Positions 59,268-64,000 of a DNA stretch of 64,000 nt are shown here, in pieces. The translations under genes and the position numbers were made by a program. Each line of letters starts with the position of its first letter. Position 1 is the first letter of the stretch. The DNA comes from Clostridiales bacterium (lineage in GTDB: Bacteria > Bacillota > Clostridia > Lachnospirales > Lachnospiraceae). Below the pieces are notes generated by a model. The model saw only the letters and a program-made list of their open reading frames with translations, ran no database searches and was not told the origin of the DNA. Where the stretch lies: positions 23,804 through 87,803 of the forward strand of contig JAGZHZ010000010.1 in assembly GCA_018366495.1 (NCBI GenBank), read 5' to 3'.

Positions 59268-60131
59268 TCATTTTTTGTCATGATGTACGTGCTCGTGTGT
59301 AAACAGATGATCCTGGCAATACTCATAATTTCCATCACACTTTGAGCAAAAACGAAATTCCAGATCGTCTCCGTCAAGTTCTGTCCTGCCGCAGATTGCA
59401 CATTTGTGCTTTGTAACCTGATTGCTCTTGTTCGGATAAGAACGCGTATTGGAATTTACCTGCTTTTTAAACTTCTGCTTTCTTCTGATTTCAGACGGAG
59501 ATACTCTCCAGTACTGAACGCCTCCCAGGAAAAAGATCAGGAAGTTAAATAATGATGCAATGATTGCAACTCTTCCTGCCCAGTTGCTGCTGATAAAAGC
59601 AAACAGCAAGTAGACCCCATCCAGCAATGCAAGCCATTTGATCTTGATCGGAATAATGAAATACAAATACAGCTGCATATTTGGATAGCTTGCGGCAAAA
59701 GCCAAAAAAATAGAAAGTGAAATGTAATATGTGCTGAACGTTGTTCCAAGAAGTGCTTCCACTCCCTGCGCAGCAAAAATCCCATATATGACAAACGCCC
59801 CGATCATCGTCGCTAGAACACCCGTAAAGATATAGAGGTTATACCGAAACGTTCCCCATGTTTTCTCCAATGTAGTTCCCAAAGAATAATACAGAGAAAG
59901 CATGATAATTGTAAAAATATCCAGTCTGCCAGGCGGAATCAACAGCCATGTCACCAGTCTCCATACCTGCCCCTGCAGGATCATTGCAGGTTCCAGCGTC
60001 AAATATAAGACAAATGAAGGCTGAATCAGCTGCAGAATATATCCGACTACATAGAGGATAATGATATACATCGTCAGATTTGGAATCGCATACCGCCCAA
60101 ATTTGCGCTGTAATTTGTCAATAAGTTTCAT
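59268..60131 (-). CDS. Rhomboid-fold membrane protein with C-terminal zinc-binding region, probably inactive
   Basis: 287 aa from the ATG at 60131 after AAAGGA. Six membrane segments in the rhomboid arrangement (NLTMYIIILYVVGYIL at the start; QGQVWRLVTWLLIPP before TM2). No GxSG serine motif is seen where it is expected (LLGTTFSTYYISL) and no TM6 His, so it is probably a pseudo-protease (derlin/iRhom-like). A basic linker leads to a Cys/His tail: CAICG, FCSKC and YCQDHLFTHEHVHH, likely two zinc sites. Between corA and pyk in an operon. Function unknown. Confidence 0.82.
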   Translation of the reverse strand: MKLIDKLQRKFGRYAIPNLTMYIIILYVVGYILQLIQPSFVLYLTLEPAMILQGQVWRLVTWLLIPPGRLDIFTIIMLSLYYSLGTTLEKTWGTFRYNLYIFTGVLATMIGAFVIYGIFAAQGVEALLGTTFSTYYISLSIFLAFAASYPNMQLYLYFIIPIKIKWLALLDGVYLLFAFISSNWAGRVAIIASLFNFLIFFLGGVQYWRVSPSEIRRKQKFKKQVNSNTRSYPNKSNQVTKHKCAICGRTELDGDDLEFRFCSKCDGNYEYCQDHLFTHEHVHHDKK

Positions 60132-60163
60132 AAGCAATCCTTTCTTTCTTCATCATTTTAGAA

Positions 60164-61105
60164 TTAGAAGAGATTCTTTTTAGAAAAAATAATAGCAACT
60201 ACAATACTTAAGACGAGGGAGAATAAAATCACAAACAAAAATCCAAACGGGCTTCCTGCAAATGGCATTCCAGCCTCGTTCACATTCATGCCATATGCGC
60301 TGAAAATCATCGTCGGGATTGACATCACGATTGTCACCGTTGCCAAAAATTTCATGACAATATTTAAATTGTTTGAGATAACCGATGCAAATGCATCCAT
60401 CATTCCGCTCAGAATACCGCTGTAAATATTCGCCATCTCTATCGCCTGTTTGTTTTCAATAATAACGTCTTCCAGCAGTTCTGTATCTTCCGGATATTTT
60501 TTAATCGTCTCCGTCTTAAGAAGTTTCTCCAACACCACTTCATTTGACCGCAGCGATGTTGTAAAATAAACCAAGCTCTTTTCCAGTTCCAAAAGCTCTA
60601 TCAATTCCTGATTTCTTGTCGAGCCATGCAGTTTTTTCTCCACCACTTCGCTCTTCTTGTCAATGATGCGAAGATAGTGCAGATACAGACTTGCATTTTT
60701 GTACAAGATCTGCAGAATAAAACGCGTTTTCATATAAGTAAAGAAATTGCGCACTCTTCCATCCATAAAAGCAGACAATACCGGTGTATCCTCCAGACAT
60801 ACCGTAAAAATCAGTTTATCTGTCACTATAATCGACATAGGAATTGTTCCGAACCAGTCTTTATCATTTCGATTTTCAATAATCGGGACATCCACCAGAA
60901 CCATTGTATAGTTATCGCCCACCTCGATACGGGACCTCTCCTCTTCATCCAGAGGTGCTCTTAAGTCGTCCACTTCTATCTTGTATTCTTTGGAAATATC
61001 CAGAATTTCCGTGGCAGTCGGATTGATCAGTGCAATCCAGCAGCCTTCCTGTGCCTCATTTACATGTTGGATTTCTCCATCCATTGTTCGGAAAATTTTA
61101 ATCAT
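60164..61105 (-). CDS. corA: CorA-like divalent metal transporter
   Basis: 313 aa. N-terminal cytosolic domain (about 1-245), long stalk helix and two C-terminal membrane segments with the signature YGMN (about residue 272) followed by the acidic/hydrophobic loop VNEAGMPF. It mainly takes up Mg2+, but Co2+, Ni2+ or Zn2+ are possible for this family. First gene of the corA-rhomboid-pyk-LTA operon, read from a consensus promoter through a 165 nt structured leader. Confidence 0.9.
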   Translation of the reverse strand: MIKIFRTMDGEIQHVNEAQEGCWIALINPTATEILDISKEYKIEVDDLRAPLDEEERSRIEVGDNYTMVLVDVPIIENRNDKDWFGTIPMSIIVTDKLIFTVCLEDTPVLSAFMDGRVRNFFTYMKTRFILQILYKNASLYLHYLRIIDKKSEVVEKKLHGSTRNQELIELLELEKSLVYFTTSLRSNEVVLEKLLKTETIKKYPEDTELLEDVIIENKQAIEMANIYSGILSGMMDAFASVISNNLNIVMKFLATVTIVMSIPTMIFSAYGMNVNEAGMPFAGSPFGFLFVILFSLVLSIVVAIIFSKKNLF

Positions 61106-61270
61106 AATTCCATGCTCCTTTCAAAAAATAATCTGTACACAGTACCAGATCATCTCTCTCCAGGCGAATCCCAGGTACTATGTTCTCTCTTTTAATTTTT
61201 TTATCTTCTCCCTAGGACTAGGCCCACCTTCCATGGAATCACCCTTTCTTAACTGTAAAGTCTTTCTGTT
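61106..61270 (-). ncRNA. Structured corA leader (candidate metal-responsive RNA)
   Basis: From the predicted start point near 61270 to the corA ATG there are about 165 nt. It contains GGTGGGCCTAG-type sequence, a region with CCTGGG and GCCTGG, and a 10 bp stem with one G-U (ACATAGTACC with GGTACTGTGT; plus-strand arms 61137-61146 and 61174-61183). TTATTTTTT follows, before the AAAGGAG site, so the stem could act as a terminator or block translation. I could not match it to the M-box, NiCo or yybP-ykoY classes from memory. Confidence 0.45.
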
Positions 61271-61277
61271 CATGGAT

Positions 61278-61306
61278 ATTATAATTTCAAAAAAATCATT
61301 TGTCAA
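61278..61306 (-). promoter_or_regulatory. Perfect consensus sigma-A promoter of the corA operon
   Basis: TTGACA, exactly 17 bases, TATAAT. It starts about 170 bp upstream of corA, so the message has a long leader. Confidence 0.88.
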
Positions 61307-61333
61307 TGAAACGTATCTAATTTTACAGAATAT

Positions 61334-62431
61334 TCACGATTGAAAAAAACGCACCAGATATTCCATCCGCGAAGTCATTGACTGCATCATCAGATCAAGC
61401 ACGGTCAGAGCAGCCATTGATTCTGCAACGACAACAGCACGCGGCACAATAATCGGGTCATGGCGTCCTTTAATATTAATCTCGGCCTCCTCCCCATCCG
61501 TTGTGACTGTTCTCTGGCTGCTGAAAATAGACGGGGTTGGTTTAACTGCGGCGCGAAAGATCACATCACTTCCATCACTGATCCCTCCTAAAATTCCGCC
61601 TGAATGATTTGTTATTTTCTCCAATCTGCCGTCGTTTCCTAAATGATACGCATCATTGTTTTCACTGCCCTTTGCCTTTGCAGCCATCATTCCGTCTCCG
61701 ATTTCAAATCCCTTTACTGCTCCGATGGAACAGATCGCCTTTGCCAGATTAGAACTTAATTTTTCAAAAACGGGTTCTCCAATTCCCGGCATCAATCCAT
61801 GGATCACACACTCTATCACGCCTCCTGAAGAATCCCCTTCTTTCATACATTTTTCCAGATAGTTCTCTGCCTGCTGCGCAGCCTTTGCATCCGGCATATA
61901 AAGAGCATTGTTCAAAATCTCGTCCTTGCAGAATGTCTCAATCGTTACTGGTCCGATTGATTTTGTATACGTCGTAAATGTAATTCCCAACTGGTTTAAG
62001 ATTTTGACAGCGATTGCCCCTGCCGCAACTCTTCCGATCGTCTCTCTTCCGGAAGATCGTCCGCCTCCTCTGTAATCACGAAAACCGTATTTTAGATCGT
62101 ATGTCAGATCGGCATGACCTGGCCGGTACATTTTTGCGATCTCACTGTAATCTTTTGAGCGCTGTGTTTTATTGAAAACGGCCATGGCAATCGGCGTTCC
62201 TGTCGTCTTTCCTTCAAATACGCCTGAAAAAATCTCTACACAGTCCTCTTCTTTTCTCGGCGTCGCATAACGACTCTTCCCTGGTTTTCTGCGGTCTAAA
62301 AAAATCTGAATATCTTGCTCGGAAAGTTCCAGTCCTGCCGGACATCCATCCACAACAACTCCTACTCCTTTTCCATGAGATTCTCCCCATGTCATAATCT
62401 TAAAATGTGTCCCAAATGTTGATCCTGCCAT
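61334..62431 (-). CDS. aroC: Chorismate synthase
   Basis: Last step of the shikimate pathway, converting EPSP to chorismate with reduced FMN. It is 365 aa from the ATG at 62431 after AAAGGA; a start six codons upstream lacks a site. Signatures are GESHGKGVGVVVDGCPAG (about 17-34), RPGHAD (about 105), RDYRGGGRSSGRETIGRVAAG and TPSIFSSQRTV. It is close to the corA promoter, which lies just after its stop. It stands alone from other aro genes. Confidence 0.95.
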   Translation of the reverse strand: MAGSTFGTHFKIMTWGESHGKGVGVVVDGCPAGLELSEQDIQIFLDRRKPGKSRYATPRKEEDCVEIFSGVFEGKTTGTPIAMAVFNKTQRSKDYSEIAKMYRPGHADLTYDLKYGFRDYRGGGRSSGRETIGRVAAGAIAVKILNQLGITFTTYTKSIGPVTIETFCKDEILNNALYMPDAKAAQQAENYLEKCMKEGDSSGGVIECVIHGLMPGIGEPVFEKLSSNLAKAICSIGAVKGFEIGDGMMAAKAKGSENNDAYHLGNDGRLEKITNHSGGILGGISDGSDVIFRAAVKPTPSIFSSQRTVTTDGEEAEINIKGRHDPIIVPRAVVVAESMAALTVLDLMMQSMTSRMEYLVRFFQS

Positions 62432-62509
62432 CTTTCTGTTCCTTTCCATTTTTCTCTTTTTTATTCAAAACAAACAAGAAATCCCACACTTTTATCAAAT
62501 GCCATTCAT

Positions 62510-62531
62510 CCCGCGGCCTAAAGTCAGTGGG
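62510..62531 (-). mobile_element. IS200/IS605-like right-end hairpin (relic, copy C)
   Basis: On the minus strand CCCACTGACTTTAGGCCGCGGG, a CCCAC-CTTTAG-GGG arrangement like copies A and B near 26 and 28 kb. It lies in the aroC/lactonase gap. A short open frame across it reads SARKPTDFRPRDE, which I recall as typical of TnpB C-terminal or element-end sequence. No tnpB is present. Confidence 0.45.
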
Positions 62532-62576
62532 TTTTCTGGCTGAAAATTTATAAAATCCTTTATCATACAAACAAAA

Positions 62577-62623
62577 GCAGTTCAAAGCCATCCGCAGATC
62601 TTTCTGCCCTCACTTTGAACCGC
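62577..62623 (-). terminator. Terminator of the lactonase-family gene
   Basis: Arms GCAGTTCAAAG and CTTTGAACCGC (one G-U) with an inner 5-base stem, followed on the minus strand by TTTTGTTTG. It starts 25 bp after the gene. Confidence 0.85.
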
Positions 62624-62647
62624 CTTTCGTATTTTTATCTTCTGCTG

Positions 62648-63715
62648 TTATTCTTCTTCACTGTCATCCAATTTTGAAATCAAGATACAGTTTGGTGTCT
62701 CCAGTTTAATCGGACGTCCTTTCATCACAAGCAGTTTTTTCTCATAATCTACATGGAAGAAGCGGATATCATTTGATTCATGGTTCAATACCACCAGTGT
62801 TTTTTCATCTGGGAAAATATCAATATCCTTCGGGTATTTTCCGCTGATCGGTAAAATACACAATTCTGTCAGCATACCGGTCTCCTGATTAATCTCATAG
62901 ACAGCCGCCGTGTTGTCTCCCGCTGTAGAGCAATACAGATACTTTCCACTCGGAGAGATCTTCATACCGGACGCTGCGCACGCAATCTCATCTGCATCCA
63001 TCTGTGTGTTGACGGTCTGAATCAATTCAAACTGCGGAGATTTTCCGCTTCCGTCATAGCTGTAGACTTCAATCTGGTTTGTGAGTTCACAGATAACATA
63101 TGCAAACTTGCCATTTTTGCTGAACCGGATCAGTCTAGGTCCGGATTCCGGTCTGAATCTCAGAATATCATACAATTTTAACTTTCCTGAAGTCGGATGA
63201 ACCGTATACAGTTTAATCTGGTCAATTCCATTGTCCACAGCACACAGATATTTGTCATCCGGTGTCATTGTCACGCAGCTGACATGAGGACGGAAATTTC
63301 TCTCTGCAACACTGCCAAGACCTTTATGAAAAACACCATCGACAACACTTCCAAGACGTCCATCTTCATGAATCTTCACCACGCTGACTTTTCCATCATG
63401 ATAACCGCCTACGAACAAAAATTTTCCCTCTTTATCCGTGGAGAGAAAGCATCCTCTCATCCCTTCGATTCCAACCTGGTTGATCGGTTTTAAGGAACCA
63501 TCTTTTTCTATTTTCAGTACTTCCACGCCCTCATCTGCGATCGAATACAGATACTTTCCATTATTCGATTTTGCAACATGAGACGCATTATTCACTGGCA
63601 CAACTTCCCGCTCTGTCATATATCCAGCTTCCACATCCAGATCATATACATGGATACCTACGCTGCTTCCGTGCGTATAAGTACCAACGTAAGCAACATA
63701 TTTTTCTTTTCCCAT
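62648..63715 (-). CDS. Lactonase family beta-propeller protein (6-phosphogluconolactonase-like)
   Basis: 355 aa seven-bladed propeller of the YbhE/lactonase family, with recurring GKYLYxxxxxxxxVxVxxI blade patterns (SNNGKYLYSI, KEGKFLFVGG, PDDKYLCAVD, SPSGKYLYCS). In some bacteria YbhE acts as 6-phosphogluconolactonase; here the C-terminal FPDEKTLVVLNHESNDI is as expected. No pentose phosphate genes are adjacent. Start after AAGGAGG; no signal peptide, so cytosolic. Exact substrate uncertain. Confidence 0.88.
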   Translation of the reverse strand: MGKEKYVAYVGTYTHGSSVGIHVYDLDVEAGYMTEREVVPVNNASHVAKSNNGKYLYSIADEGVEVLKIEKDGSLKPINQVGIEGMRGCFLSTDKEGKFLFVGGYHDGKVSVVKIHEDGRLGSVVDGVFHKGLGSVAERNFRPHVSCVTMTPDDKYLCAVDNGIDQIKLYTVHPTSGKLKLYDILRFRPESGPRLIRFSKNGKFAYVICELTNQIEVYSYDGSGKSPQFELIQTVNTQMDADEIACAASGMKISPSGKYLYCSTAGDNTAAVYEINQETGMLTELCILPISGKYPKDIDIFPDEKTLVVLNHESNDIRFFHVDYEKKLLVMKGRPIKLETPNCILISKLDDSEEE

Positions 63716-63829
63716 TTCCGTGTCCTCCTTAACCTATATAGTCTGTCCACAGATCTGTGCTCTGACACGTTCTGTTTCAGAAACATACTGCCAGAAATCT
63801 ATGTCTGTTTTCTTTCTATCATAAACATC

Positions 63830-63858
63830 ATTCTACCATAAACTCCGAAATTTGTTAA
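63830..63858 (-). promoter_or_regulatory. Promoter of the lactonase-family gene
   Basis: TTAACA, 17 bases, TAGAAT, about 115 bp before the start. Confidence 0.6.
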
Positions 63859-63960
63859 GTATAAATGACTGTTTTGTTGAAAATTTATTGACACTTTTCA
63901 TGGATATCTTATTTTGTTCGGCATCATTGCGGTTTCCTTTATTCAAATTGATACAAAAAG

Positions 63961-63998
63961 GGGATGTGAAAAAACTCGATTGAGTTTTTTCACATCCC
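63961..63998 (-). terminator. Strong terminator at the window edge
   Basis: Perfect 17-base arms with a 4-base loop; TTTTTG follows on the minus strand. It belongs to a minus-strand gene that lies beyond the right edge of the window. Confidence 0.88.
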
Positions 63999-64000
63999 TC

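Noticed and set aside
61106..61270. corA leader as M-box (Mg2+) riboswitch
   Set aside because: The invariant M-box segments I remember are absent, so it is kept as an unassigned structured leader.
1..64000. CRISPR arrays, prophage, integrase, toxin-antitoxin pairs, biosynthetic clusters
   Set aside because: No repeat-spacer pattern, phage structural gene, recombinase, or radical-SAM/peptide precursor cluster was found in the window.

Overview
The window looks like chromosomal core DNA of a low-GC, single-membrane Firmicute, most likely a gut Clostridia of the Lachnospiraceae type. The reasons are low GC content, strong AGGAGG-type ribosome binding sites, the gene order plsX-acpP-rnc-smc-ftsY and ylxM-ffh-rpsP-khpA-rimM-trmD-rplS-lepB-rbgA, a lipoteichoic-acid-synthase-type enzyme, an ackA/pta pair, and no outer-membrane genes. 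The family assignment is inference; no rRNA is present. Most genes lie on the minus strand, so operons read from high to low coordinates.

1-6.3 kb: translation and secretion operon (ylxM, ffh, rpsP, khpA, rimM, trmD, rplS). It ends in two signal peptidase I genes flanking the ribosome GTPase gene rbgA; the middle signal peptidase homologue has lost both catalytic residues. 6.3-13.2 kb: a secreted L,D-transpeptidase, a flavodiiron protein, and a phosphatidylethanolamine operon (Aur1-like PAP2 protein, YbhN-type flippase-like protein, pssA, psd). 13.4-24.5 kb: threonine ammonia-lyase, then the fatty-acid/RNase III/SMC/FtsY cluster, rpmF, and pta-ackA. 24.7-30 kb is the most accessory-like stretch: tmcAL, a secreted tandem-duplicated esterase bracketed by two IS200/IS605-like right-end hairpins, a 71-residue conserved-looking protein, and a cysteine-rich protein with a sporulation-like promoter.

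30-36 kb: a housekeeping run (zf-HC2 membrane protein, polA, coaE, walJ-like MBL protein, ACT protein, UPF0210/DUF711 protein). 36-41.8 kb: mnmM facing an ABC-2 exporter, and a two-component system. 42-47.3 kb: galK with a divergent AraC regulator, a MATE exporter and a sodium:neurotransmitter-type symporter. 47.3-53 kb: an orphan MurE-like ligase with altered substrate motifs, an AI-2E family permease, an amidohydrolase and a YitT protein. 53-56 kb: tRNA-Leu(CAA), a membrane acyltransferase and lysA. 55.8-61.3 kb: an apparent operon corA - rhomboid-like/zinc-ribbon protein - pyk - LTA-synthase-like protein, read from a consensus promoter through a structured leader of about 165 nt. 61.3-64 kb: aroC and a lactonase-family beta-propeller.

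No CRISPR array, prophage, intact insertion sequence, rRNA operon or replication origin was seen. Points most worth a second look are the dead signal peptidase, the IS605-like hairpins around the duplicated esterase, the pseudo-rhomboid zinc-ribbon protein with its corA leader, the MurE paralogue and the PE/Aur1-like operon.
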